40,090 bases of DNA, taken from NCBI GenBank assembly GCA_002452515.1, contig DKEN01000055.1, positions 2,759 through 42,848 on the forward strand. Direction: 5' to 3'. This document shows, piece after piece, positions 8,934-16,042 of this stretch (its first letter is position 1; each line of letters starts with the position of its first letter). The position numbers and the translations under genes were made by a program. This DNA is from Spartobacteria bacterium UBA6821. GTDB lineage: Bacteria; Verrucomicrobiota; Verrucomicrobiia; Chthoniobacterales; UBA6821. The notes under the pieces are model-generated. The model had not been told where the DNA came from. It ran no database searches and worked only from the letters and a program-made list of their open reading frames with translations.

Positions 8934-9207
8934 GGAAGCACTGGTTGAATCGCATTGAGACCGTTGCGATAAGAATGGGCCGCAGGCAAGACGGCTTTGC
9001 AGGCGCATCCCCGCAGCGGGCTGTAACTACAAAGCCAACGCAGCCTCCGACCTATTATCGCAGCAACCCGAAGGGCTGAAGCCATTTGTCGATTTTTGTG
9101 GCGTTGCTCGCTCGGGCAAGACCGCTGCGGGTATTGCCCAGCACTCGCGCCTTCAAAAATCAGCAAATGCTCTTCAGCGGTCTTCATGGGATTCAAGCAG
9201 CACTTCC
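8934..9207. mobile_element. MITE-like element, copy 2
   Basis: 274 bp, close in sequence and length to the element at 2242-2516 and in the same orientation. Terminal inverted repeats begin GGAAGCACTG on the left and, reverse-complemented, GGAAGTGCTG on the right (about 26 of 33 positions match). The flanks are TTAT (8930-8933) and TCAA (9208-9211), not a clean duplication, so this insertion looks older or its flanks are constrained by the ATG and TGA codons they contain. The internal stem (8993-9001 with 9028-9036) is kept with paired base changes relative to copy 1. It exactly fills the ilvE-mcsA intergenic space. Confidence 0.8.
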
Positions 9208-10074
9208 TCAAAACGGAGTCCCCTCCTTTTGGGTCAGTTCGCGGAAACGCTCGATCAGGAGTCGGGTTACGGGACCCGGCTTTCCATTCCCGATCGGACG
9301 ACTATCCAACTCCACGGCAGGGATGATCTCGGCGGCTGTGCCCGTCAGGAAACACTCGTCCGCTGTATAAATGTCGTAACGGGTCGTCTGGGGTTCGGAA
9401 ACCTCGATGCCAAGTTCACCGGCTAACTTGATCGCCACAGCCCTGGTCACCCCCGCAAGTGCGCCGGAGGAGATCGGAGGAGTCGTGATGCGGCCGCCGC
9501 TCACCAGAAAGATATTATCGCCCGTACACTCGGCCACCAACCCCTGTTCATTGAGCATGAGTCCCTCGCCGGCACCGGCATGGGAGGCCTCGATCTTGGC
9601 CATGATATTGTTCAGGTAATTCAGCGATTTGACCATCGGACTCAGCGCGCCATGGGCGATGCGGCGCGTTGCACAGGTCACCACCTTGAGTCCTTTTTCA
9701 TAACTCTCCTCGGGATAAAGTGTGATTTTTGCGGCAACGATGATGATCGTTGGCTTGGGGCAATTCCAAGGGCTGAGCCCAAGATCGCCCTTGCCGCGGG
9801 TTACCACGAGCCGAATATATCCATCAGTCAGTCGGTTACGACGGATCGTCTCGAGAAGAGCCTCGGTGAGAGCGGGCATATCCAGCGGAACCGTGAGAGC
9901 AATGGCGGCAGCCGATTTATAAAGTCGCTCCATGTGCTCCTCCAAACGGAAGACTTTGCCACCGTAAAATCGGATCCCTTCAAAAACTCCGTCCCCGTAA
10001 AGAAGACCATGGTCGAACACCGAGATTTTTGCCTCGGACTCGGGATAAAAACTGCCGTCGATATAAATCTGCAT
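9208..10074 (-). CDS. ilvE: Branched-chain amino acid aminotransferase (class IV PLP enzyme)
   Basis: Transfers the amino group between glutamate and branched-chain 2-oxo acids, the last step of Val/Leu/Ile synthesis. 288 residues. Seen: N-terminal IYIDGSF start; HGLLYGDGVFEGIR (22-35); the PLP lysine Lys149 in MVKSLNYLNN; ECTGDNIF (182-189); and TGTAAEIIP (244-252) with a GPVTR segment near the C terminus, the usual fold-type IV phosphate-binding and C-terminal features. D-amino-acid transaminase and aminodeoxychorismate lyase share the fold; the TGTAAEI segment and length favour IlvE. The ATG at 10074 fits the family start, although an AGAGGAAGG stretch lies about 25 nt upstream, too far for a normal ribosome site. 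The stop codon abuts the MITE. It begins 43 nt after the acyl-CoA synthetase gene. Confidence 0.87.
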   Translation of the reverse strand: MQIYIDGSFYPESEAKISVFDHGLLYGDGVFEGIRFYGGKVFRLEEHMERLYKSAAAIALTVPLDMPALTEALLETIRRNRLTDGYIRLVVTRGKGDLGLSPWNCPKPTIIIVAAKITLYPEESYEKGLKVVTCATRRIAHGALSPMVKSLNYLNNIMAKIEASHAGAGEGLMLNEQGLVAECTGDNIFLVSGGRITTPPISSGALAGVTRAVAIKLAGELGIEVSEPQTTRYDIYTADECFLTGTAAEIIPAVELDSRPIGNGKPGPVTRLLIERFRELTQKEGTPF

Positions 10075-10117
10075 AACTGTATCTACTATGCTGCGGGAAC
10101 CTTCCTCTGACAAGTGG

Positions 10118-12040
10118 CTACGCTGTAAACATTCGCTCAATTTGTGAGACGTATCGTTCCGCGATCACATGACGCTTCAGTTTGAAGGTCATTGTCAGTT
10201 CCTCGCCCACCTCAAAGGGACGTTCCAACATATCAAAGGAGGCAATTCTTTCGAACGCTTTGAATCCCGTTGAACCGCTCACCAATCTGATCATCTCACT
10301 TCTGAGCAAATCGTGGCACTGAGAATGATGTTTCAGAGCGGCAAGATCTGGAGCCTTGATTCCGACTCCGGCGAATCCACTCAGCGATGGCACGATTAGA
10401 AGTCCAAGGTGCTTCTTGTCCTGTCCGACCACCATGCACTGATCAATCAACGGGGATTCTAACAAGCGGGACTCGATGGGGAGCGGCTCCACATTTTCCC
10501 CGCCCAGCAGGACGATGGTCTCCTTGCAGCGACCGACGATTTTCAGACATTTATTGAAGGTCATGATGCCGAGATCGCCGGTGGCGAGCCATCCTTCCTG
10601 CAATACCTTGTCCGTACCCTCGGGATCCTTGTAATAGCCCTTCATGATCTGCGGCCCCTTTGCATGAATCTCCCCCCTCAGACCATGTCCCAGGTCTGAT
10701 CTGGAAGGGTCGGGATACAAAATCCTCCCGGTCCCGAGTTCAACGATCCTAATTTCCGTTTCCGGAAAAACAGGACCCACCGTGCCGATCACGAGACGAT
10801 CCCAAGTACGTACAGCCAGTACCGGACAGCTCTCGGTGAGTCCATACCCCTCCAGCACGGGAATGCCGATGTCATTGAAGAACTCGTCCACATGCGGAGG
10901 AAGGGCTCCCCCACCTGAAATAGTCCCACGGAAACAGCCTCCCACGACGGCGCGGAGTTTTTTCAACACCAGTTTGTCCAGCAACCCGTGAGGAAGGATG
11001 AAACAGATCCAGGAAACGGCGTGCTGCACGGCAAGCGCTCCGAAAACGAACGGGTTGCGTCCACGCAAATCCAACTGCTGGCCTCTAAAAAATGCCTCGG
11101 CACGGCGCACGGCATGGGCGGATATCCTTGCCGCGACAAAGAGCTTCCGTGTCGAAGATGCCCCCGATTCCACACGGCCAAGAATCTTTTTATAAAGCCC
11201 CTCCCAGAGTCGAGGGGCGGAGATCATGATGGTGGGACGCACCACCTGTAGATCCTCTGCAAGATAACGGAGAGAAGTATAGTAGGTGCAGATGCCACAG
11301 GAGATGGAAATCACCTGAAAGACCCGCTCATAGCTGTGCCAGATCGGCAGAATGGAGAGTGCCCTGTCTGAGGGGGTAAGCTCAAATGGAAGATTGCGGA
11401 TCTGCGAAGCTATGGCGGAATGCGTGAGTTGAACTCCCTTTGGGACTCCCGTTGTTCCTGAGGTGTAGATGATCGTGAAGAGATCCTCCGGACAGACGGA
11501 TGCAATTCGTTTCTCGGCCTCGCGACTTCCCTTTTCCCTCAGCACCTCTCCCCTAATTTCCAAATCCCGCAAACGGTGGTCTCCTTGTTGTAGCGATTCC
11601 TTGTTCTCACCGCCCTCCATGAGGATCAGGAGCCGAAGCTTCGGCAGTTGATCCCGCACAGCCCTGACCTTGGACAGGACAGATTCATTCTCCACAAAGG
11701 CGACCTCGACGTCGGCGTGATCCAAAATGTAAGCAATCTCCTGCTCGGTAATGTCGGATGCTCGAGGAACATCCGCCCCCCCTGAAAACAGAATCGCCGC
11801 ATCTGCAAGGATCCATTCGAATCGGTTATTCGAAAGAATCGCCACATGTTCTCTCTGCTTCACTCCCAACTCGATCAAGGCCTCAGCGAGGACCAGGGAG
11901 CGATCCCTCCATTGTGAGTAAGAAATGGAGCGGAAGGAGCCGTCGTGCCGACGGATGGCAAAGGCCGGGTGATCCCCCCAATCCACCCCAGCCTTTGCAT
12001 AGAGTGAAGCGAGGGTCGGCGCTGAAATCCGACCAGTCAT
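10118..12040 (-). CDS. Long-chain fatty acid-CoA ligase (AMP-binding, FadD15-like)
   Basis: Activates fatty acids to acyl-CoA through an acyl-AMP intermediate. 640 residues. Seen: the ATP/AMP P-loop IIYTSGTTGVPKG (190-202); LPIWHSYERV (231-240); the GYGLTESCPVLA motif (398-409); TGDLG; and a C-terminal GRCKETIVLLGGENVEP hinge segment. This is the pattern of the large (about 600-residue) long-chain acyl-CoA synthetases. It has no obvious membrane anchor apart from a hydrophobic stretch near 335-355. The start ATG is only 11 nt downstream of the U-tract of an intrinsic terminator that closes the upstream gene, so its promoter is not evident. It is followed by the ilvE-like gene, probably in one transcript. 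Confidence 0.9.
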   Translation of the reverse strand: MTGRISAPTLASLYAKAGVDWGDHPAFAIRRHDGSFRSISYSQWRDRSLVLAEALIELGVKQREHVAILSNNRFEWILADAAILFSGGADVPRASDITEQEIAYILDHADVEVAFVENESVLSKVRAVRDQLPKLRLLILMEGGENKESLQQGDHRLRDLEIRGEVLREKGSREAEKRIASVCPEDLFTIIYTSGTTGVPKGVQLTHSAIASQIRNLPFELTPSDRALSILPIWHSYERVFQVISISCGICTYYTSLRYLAEDLQVVRPTIMISAPRLWEGLYKKILGRVESGASSTRKLFVAARISAHAVRRAEAFFRGQQLDLRGRNPFVFGALAVQHAVSWICFILPHGLLDKLVLKKLRAVVGGCFRGTISGGGALPPHVDEFFNDIGIPVLEGYGLTESCPVLAVRTWDRLVIGTVGPVFPETEIRIVELGTGRILYPDPSRSDLGHGLRGEIHAKGPQIMKGYYKDPEGTDKVLQEGWLATGDLGIMTFNKCLKIVGRCKETIVLLGGENVEPLPIESRLLESPLIDQCMVVGQDKKHLGLLIVPSLSGFAGVGIKAPDLAALKHHSQCHDLLRSEMIRLVSGSTGFKAFERIASFDMLERPFEVGEELTMTFKLKRHVIAERYVSQIERMFTA

Positions 12041-12051
12041 GAGAAAGGGGC

Positions 12052-12097
12052 AAAAAAATCCCGTGAAACCCTGCCTTCATGCAGGGATATCACGGGA
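12052..12097 (-). terminator. Rho-independent terminator after the AT-hook/HTH gene
   Basis: Read on the minus strand: TCCCGTGA, a short internal bulge, CCCTGC, loop ATGAAG, GCAGGG, TTTCACGGGA, then seven T residues. The stem arms are 12059-12066 with 12090-12097 and 12069-12074 with 12081-12086. It starts 7 nt after the stop of the 12105-12704 gene and ends 11 nt before the acyl-CoA synthetase start codon. Confidence 0.9.
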
Positions 12098-12104
12098 ATG
12101 ATTC

Positions 12105-12704
12105 TTAGTAGGAGTGCTGTTCCGGTGAAACAGGTGCCTCGGGCATTGGAGTGAATGACTCAAAGGTATTCACGGGGACAATGGGCTCGGAAGTAATGAT
12201 TGGCTCGGGAGCAATGCCAACGGGAGCTGCTGTACCAGCCAGAAGTTCCGTGGCAATATAGAGTCCCTCATCCACCTTGCTCACGCCGGCCAACTTGCCA
12301 ATGCGCACATAGAGGGTTTGACGGGGATTTTTAGCCGTCCAGATGTAGTTGTCGTGTTCCAACCCGATGAGAATCTCGTTCACCTTCATCGCACGACCGT
12401 AACGCTGAAGGACCTTCACAACGGCCGGAGCCAGTGGGCCTGAGGGAGAGGCAGGACGGGGACGACCAGCGAGTTTGGAAGGACCACGAGTGCCATCTTC
12501 AGCCAACTTGCGTCCTGAACCGGGAGGACGACCGCGACGACGAGGAATCTTGGCTACTTCAAGCAACTGTGTGGTGATGGCCAGCGTGGCAGGAGGAAGC
12601 TCCAGGGTGTCGCCGAGAAGATCATGAAGCTTTTCCTGCAGGCGCTCAATTTTGGTAGCAATTTTGGTGGCTTTGCGAAGGGTTAGGGAGTCAGGAATGG
12701 ACAT
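12105..12704 (-). CDS. DNA-binding protein with AT-hook-like segment and winged-helix (HARE-HTH-like) domain
   Basis: 199 residues, no enzyme motifs. Seen: a short coiled-coil-prone helix (about 10-35); a basic AT-hook-like segment RRRGRPPGSGRK (55-66) with the GRP core; a second weaker AGRPRP (79-84); then a compact domain (about 91-152) beginning VVKVLQRYGRAMKVNEI and ending KVDEGLYIA, which resembles HARE-HTH or related winged helices; and an acidic, Pro-rich tail. This suggests a nucleoid-associated or transcriptional protein that binds AT-rich DNA. It lies 35 nt downstream of infA, probably in the same transcript, and is closed by a strong terminator. The specific role is unknown. Confidence 0.75.
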   Translation of the reverse strand: MSIPDSLTLRKATKIATKIERLQEKLHDLLGDTLELPPATLAITTQLLEVAKIPRRRGRPPGSGRKLAEDGTRGPSKLAGRPRPASPSGPLAPAVVKVLQRYGRAMKVNEILIGLEHDNYIWTAKNPRQTLYVRIGKLAGVSKVDEGLYIATELLAGTAAPVGIAPEPIITSEPIVPVNTFESFTPMPEAPVSPEQHSY

Positions 12705-12739
12705 TTTCGTGGAGTAATAATTGGATTCTTCTTTCTAAG

Positions 12740-12958
12740 TTATGCTGTACGGAAGGTGATGCGAGCCTTGGTGAGGTCGTAAGGGGACATCTCCACCGTT
12801 ACTTTGTCACCAGGGACAATTCGGATGAAATGCTTACGCATTTTCCCGGAAATATGGGCAAGCACCACATGGCCATTGCCGAGTTCAACCCGAAACATTG
12901 TACCGGGGAGAACCTCGACGACAACACCTTCTGTAGTAATTGCTTCTTCTTTAGCCAT
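12740..12958 (-). CDS. infA: Translation initiation factor IF-1
   Basis: Small OB-fold protein that binds the 30S A site during initiation. From the ATG at 12958 it is exactly 72 residues, the canonical IF-1 length, starting [13 protein letters not shown] and containing the conserved [19 protein letters not shown] and [13 protein letters not shown] segments. A longer in-frame extension upstream is AT-rich and matches nothing in IF-1, so it is rejected. It is divergent from the exonuclease gene across 194 bp, and followed by the AT-hook/HTH gene rather than by the usual ribosomal genes. Confidence 0.97.
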   Translation of the reverse strand: MAKEEAITTEGVVVEVLPGTMFRVELGNGHVVLAHISGKMRKHFIRIVPGDKVTVEMSPYDLTKARITFRTA

Positions 12959-13100
12959 AAAGGTCAAGTTTAGTAAAGATATTTTCTGTATCTGCCAAGG
13001 AAAATCATCATTTTTTAGCAACTATTGTTTTTTGCATCACCTATTTTTCGGCGAAAATGCCAAATTATCTAAAAAAGACCCTATTACTAATAACGATCAA

Positions 13101-13130
13101 TTGCGAATAGAACTAGGATCTTCATATTGT
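13101..13130 (+). promoter_or_regulatory. Possible promoter for the exonuclease-TPR pair
   Basis: In the AT-rich divergent gap, TTGCGA (13101-13106) is followed after 18 bp by TATTGT (13125-13130), about 22 nt before the start codon. It is a weak match to a sigma-70 promoter, and no convincing counterpart was found for infA on the other strand. Confidence 0.25.
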
Positions 13131-13152
13131 TTAAGATAGGCTGCCTCGACTC

Positions 13153-13698
13153 ATGGCTAACGCGCAAAATATCGTCTATTTTGATTTAGAAACCCAACGC
13201 ACAGCCAATGATGTTGGTGGATGGGATAAGAAGGGCGCAATGGGCATTTCCCTTGGAGTGACTTACAGCACAGCAAGTAACTGTTATGAAATTTTCTCTG
13301 AAAAACGGGTTCCTGATCTGGTTGATCTGCTCATACGTGCCGATCTGGTCGTTGGTTATAACAACCGGCGCTTCGACTACGAGGTGCTGATGGGTTACAC
13401 GATCCTCGACCTGCCGCATCAGCTTCCGACTCTCGATCTGTTGGAGGTTGTGGAAAAGGCCGCTGGTCACCGTCTCTCTTTGGATACTGTGGCTCAGGCA
13501 ACGCTCGGCATTGGCAAAACCGGCGATGGACTGGACGCCATTCGCTGGTGGCGCGAGGGTAAAATCATGGAGATTGCCGAATATTGCTGCTTTGATGTGA
13601 AAGTAACCAAGCTTGTCCATGAATACGCAATGGAGCATGGCGAACTTCACTACACCGACCGTTTCGGAAGAAAACAGACCTTGAAAATTGAACTATGA
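13153..13698 (+). CDS. DEDD-type 3'-5' exonuclease / RNase H-like domain protein
   Basis: 181 residues. Seen: YFDLET (9-14) giving the first Asp-Glu pair (D11, E13); GYNNRRFDYEVL (68-79) with Asp75; and YCCFDVKVT (144-152) with Tyr144 and Asp148. This is the spaced D-E-D-(Y)-D set of DnaQ/RNase H-like exonucleases, closest in feel to the YprB-type RNase_H_2 group. The protein is a bare catalytic domain with no polymerase or helicase part. It probably trims or degrades nucleic acid in the cytoplasm; the substrate is not evident. The stop overlaps the start of the TPR gene (ATGA), so the two are translationally coupled. Confidence 0.75.
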   Translation: MANAQNIVYFDLETQRTANDVGGWDKKGAMGISLGVTYSTASNCYEIFSEKRVPDLVDLLIRADLVVGYNNRRFDYEVLMGYTILDLPHQLPTLDLLEVVEKAAGHRLSLDTVAQATLGIGKTGDGLDAIRWWREGKIMEIAEYCCFDVKVTKLVHEYAMEHGELHYTDRFGRKQTLKIEL

Positions 13699-15032
13699 TT
13701 CAGCCACTCGACACATCCCGCAACAGCTGGAGGCTCCTCTGGTTTGATCTTGATGAACCAGTGCCGAGGCCCAAGATAGTTGAGGAAGCGCAGGGATTGC
13801 CGGCCCCTGCCCTCACCATTTTCCCCTCGGTCAAGGGGCTGGAATATTACCTCCCAACCTGCATGCTTGTGACCACGGCATCGGGAAAACCGCTCTCAGC
13901 ACCGGAAATTCTGGAGGAACTTGATCAACCCCGTGCCGAACAGCTTCTTGGCAGACTTTTTGAAGAGCATGGCACCCCAGATCGATTGACGATTGCTGAA
14001 AGCGGCGACTGGGATACGGAAGCCTGGCGCAGTTTTGCGGTGGACTGCCGGCTTGAAATCTCGTTCAGCACCTTTCCATCGGGAAAACCGGGTGAACTTC
14101 GTCAGGTGGCCCGTAAAATCGCCCAACGCCTGCAGGGTGAGACTTTCCATGCCCCCTCCGCTGTTGCTCGCGGCCTCGTCGCCACGGCAAGCCGTCTGCG
14201 TTCGGTGGAGAAAAAGGTAGCCCACCTTCGCAAGGCTCTCGAACAGGATGAGGAATGTGCACTGGCACGGATTGAACTCGCCGACACTGATTATCAATCA
14301 GGAAAATGGAATGAATGCCGTCGGGGCTACCAAGAGATCATCGATAGGGAACAACGCCGCTGGCACGGAGAACATCCCGAATGGTGGAGCGATCTGGAAA
14401 CCCGTCCCTACCTTCGAGCACTCTATGGACACGCCATGACGGAGTGGCAACAGGGTCGATTTTCACAAACAGCGGCGGATCTTCAGCGACTGCTCACTCT
14501 GAATCCCTCCGACAACCAGGGAGTGCGCTTTCTCATCCCCCTTGTTCACCTACTGGAGGACAACGACGCCGAGGCACTCAGGAGTCTGGAACTCTATGAA
14601 CTGAATTACCCTGACGACTATTGCGAACCGGCGCTCCTTTTCGGCAAAGGGCTCGTTCAGTGGCGCATCGGCAGTGAAGAAATGGCTCGTGAAGCTTACC
14701 GAATGGCGATGATTAAAAATATCTATATCGCACCACTGCTTCTCGATCTCCCACTCCCTCCCTCCGATATCTGGCATCCCAATGACCGCTCGGAATTCGG
14801 ATACGCCCAGGATTTCATCCAATCTTACGCCACGCTCTGGGACCGCGATCCGGGAGCCCTTCGTTTTTTACGGGAAATCCTCATGGAGCTTACTTCCGTG
14901 ATGGATCAGATTCTTTCCCACCGTCAACTGATGAACGAATGGCAAGATCAACGCTACGACAAGGGGTTCAAGGAACGTTGGAAGGGATTGGTCGCTCTTG
15001 ATGAATCACTCACTGGCGGTCCGGAACGTTGA
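13695..15032 (+). CDS. Tetratricopeptide-repeat protein of unknown function
   Basis: 445 residues. The N-terminal ~150 residues form a mixed alpha/beta domain (segments such as LTIFPSVKGLEYYLP and GTPDRLTIAESGDW), reminiscent of DUF6930-type domains, but this is only an impression. The middle and C-terminal parts are helical with TPR-like units: LRKALEQDEECALARIELAD (about 179-198) and further units around residues 242-330, including LLTLNPSDNQGVRFLIP. No signal peptide or membrane segment. It starts inside the stop of the exonuclease gene and ends 5 nt before the convergent lipoprotein gene. It may act with the exonuclease; that is inferred from the overlap only. Confidence 0.65.
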   Translation: MIQPLDTSRNSWRLLWFDLDEPVPRPKIVEEAQGLPAPALTIFPSVKGLEYYLPTCMLVTTASGKPLSAPEILEELDQPRAEQLLGRLFEEHGTPDRLTIAESGDWDTEAWRSFAVDCRLEISFSTFPSGKPGELRQVARKIAQRLQGETFHAPSAVARGLVATASRLRSVEKKVAHLRKALEQDEECALARIELADTDYQSGKWNECRRGYQEIIDREQRRWHGEHPEWWSDLETRPYLRALYGHAMTEWQQGRFSQTAADLQRLLTLNPSDNQGVRFLIPLVHLLEDNDAEALRSLELYELNYPDDYCEPALLFGKGLVQWRIGSEEMAREAYRMAMIKNIYIAPLLLDLPLPPSDIWHPNDRSEFGYAQDFIQSYATLWDRDPGALRFLREILMELTSVMDQILSHRQLMNEWQDQRYDKGFKERWKGLVALDESLTGGPER

Positions 15033-15037
15033 AAAAA

Positions 15038-15472
15038 TCAGTAGCGAAACCCCGGGGGAGCCAGCTGCTCATTGGTATCGAGATCCGGTGTACGAATGTC
15101 TGGCAGACTCTTCTCCTGTGGCCAGAGGCTGGGCGTTGACAAATTCTGAGACGGCGTGGGTGATTGCTTCGGGAGAGGCGGTGCTGTTGCCAATTCCTCG
15201 TTGGCCACAAATCCCTTCTGTCCGGTATCACGCTGAACAAAGCTATACCCGAATTCCTTGCGCAATACCTGAACCTCATCGCCCTGAGCCAGCGTGCCAT
15301 CAGAACCGTTTCCCTGAGCAGGTCCGTGAAGGTAGAACGGCACGCCGTCATGAAGCACCACCATCCGGGGAGCCTTGTCCGGTGGGTATTCGATGGAGCT
15401 ACAGCCCGACAGTAGCTGACTTACCATCAAAATGAGCGTGGCCAACCGAAAACGCAACATGAACACGGTCAT
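15038..15472 (-). CDS. Small lipoprotein with SH3-like domain
   Basis: 144 residues. Seen: an N-terminal hydrophobic segment ending in the lipobox LLSG-C (Cys24), so it is predicted to be lipidated and periplasmic; then a bacterial SH3-like domain (about 38-97) with GTLAQGDEVQVLRKE and GQKGFVANEEL; and a Pro/Ser-rich C-terminal tail. Such domains often bind peptidoglycan or proteins. The start codon shares a base with the cysC stop (TAATG), so it is the last gene of the minus-strand polysaccharide operon. Met5 is an alternative start that keeps the lipobox. Confidence 0.7.
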   Translation of the reverse strand: MTVFMLRFRLATLILMVSQLLSGCSSIEYPPDKAPRMVVLHDGVPFYLHGPAQGNGSDGTLAQGDEVQVLRKEFGYSFVQRDTGQKGFVANEELATAPPLPKQSPTPSQNLSTPSLWPQEKSLPDIRTPDLDTNEQLAPPGFRY

Positions 15473-16002
15473 TAAGAACCAAGGAGTTTGTACTCGTCTA
15501 TTTTGCTTTTCAGTAAGGCGAGAGCCTCTGAAATTTCGAGTTGTTCTGTGGGTATCACAAGTTCGGGATTAATCGGGGGCTCGTAAGGTGAATCAATTCC
15601 CGTGAATTGAGAAATGAGGCCAGCCCTTGCTTTTTTGTAGAGCCCTTTGACGTCTCTCATCTCACAGGTTTCCAAGGGGGTGCTCACATAGACCTCAATA
15701 AATGATACGCCCCGCTTCTTACACAGCTCTCTTACAGCATCGCGCTCACTGCGCAATGGTGAAATCAGGGCGCATATGGAAAGAATTTCGCATCTTGCCC
15801 CGAGAAGGGCAATCGCACCTGCCCTGCGAATATTTTCCATCCTATCCTTGGCAGAAAATCCCAGATCCCGACAGAGATCTTCACGGAGACCATCTCCATC
15901 AATAAGAAGAGGGTTCATCCCCTCACGGCGCAAAATCTCCACAAGCCCTTCGGCAAGAGTGGACTTTCCTGCACCCGATAAACCTGTAAGCCAAATAATC
16001 AT
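15472..16002 (-). CDS. cysC: Adenylyl-sulfate kinase (APS kinase)
   Basis: Phosphorylates adenosine 5'-phosphosulfate to PAPS, the sulfuryl donor for sulfotransferases and for sulfate reduction. 176 residues. Seen: P-loop GLSGAGKS (7-14); the IDGDGLREDLCRDLGFS segment; NIRRAGAIALL; ISPLRSERD; and EVYVSTPLETCEMRDVKGLYKKARAG, the APS-binding and lid region. It is the single-domain form, not fused to ATP sulfurylase. No cysD, cysN or cysH lies nearby. It instead sits inside a glycosyltransferase operon, and a sulfotransferase lies at the far end of the locus (39492-40090), so PAPS for glycan sulfation is the likely purpose (inference). It starts 40 nt after the upstream GT4 gene. Confidence 0.9.
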   Translation of the reverse strand: MIIWLTGLSGAGKSTLAEGLVEILRREGMNPLLIDGDGLREDLCRDLGFSAKDRMENIRRAGAIALLGARCEILSICALISPLRSERDAVRELCKKRGVSFIEVYVSTPLETCEMRDVKGLYKKARAGLISQFTGIDSPYEPPINPELVIPTEQLEISEALALLKSKIDEYKLLGS

Positions 16003-16042
16003 GAAATGCTCCCCATGGACGAGATTCTCTTATTCCCAGCAC

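Noticed and set aside
8931..9008. Upstream extension of mcsA
   Set aside because: The extra residues come from MITE sequence, and the family start (FCDVC) is at 8930.
9082..9169. CRISPR-like or tandem repeat array
   Set aside because: The repeated units are the two arms of one hairpin inside a MITE; there are no regularly spaced repeats anywhere in the window.
10075..10140. Longer ilvE start overlapping the acyl-CoA synthetase gene
   Set aside because: The family N terminus begins at MQIYIDG (10074). The extra residues match nothing known and would overlap the upstream gene.
12959..13021. Upstream extension of infA
   Set aside because: IF-1 is 72 residues from the ATG at 12958; the extension is AT-rich leader.
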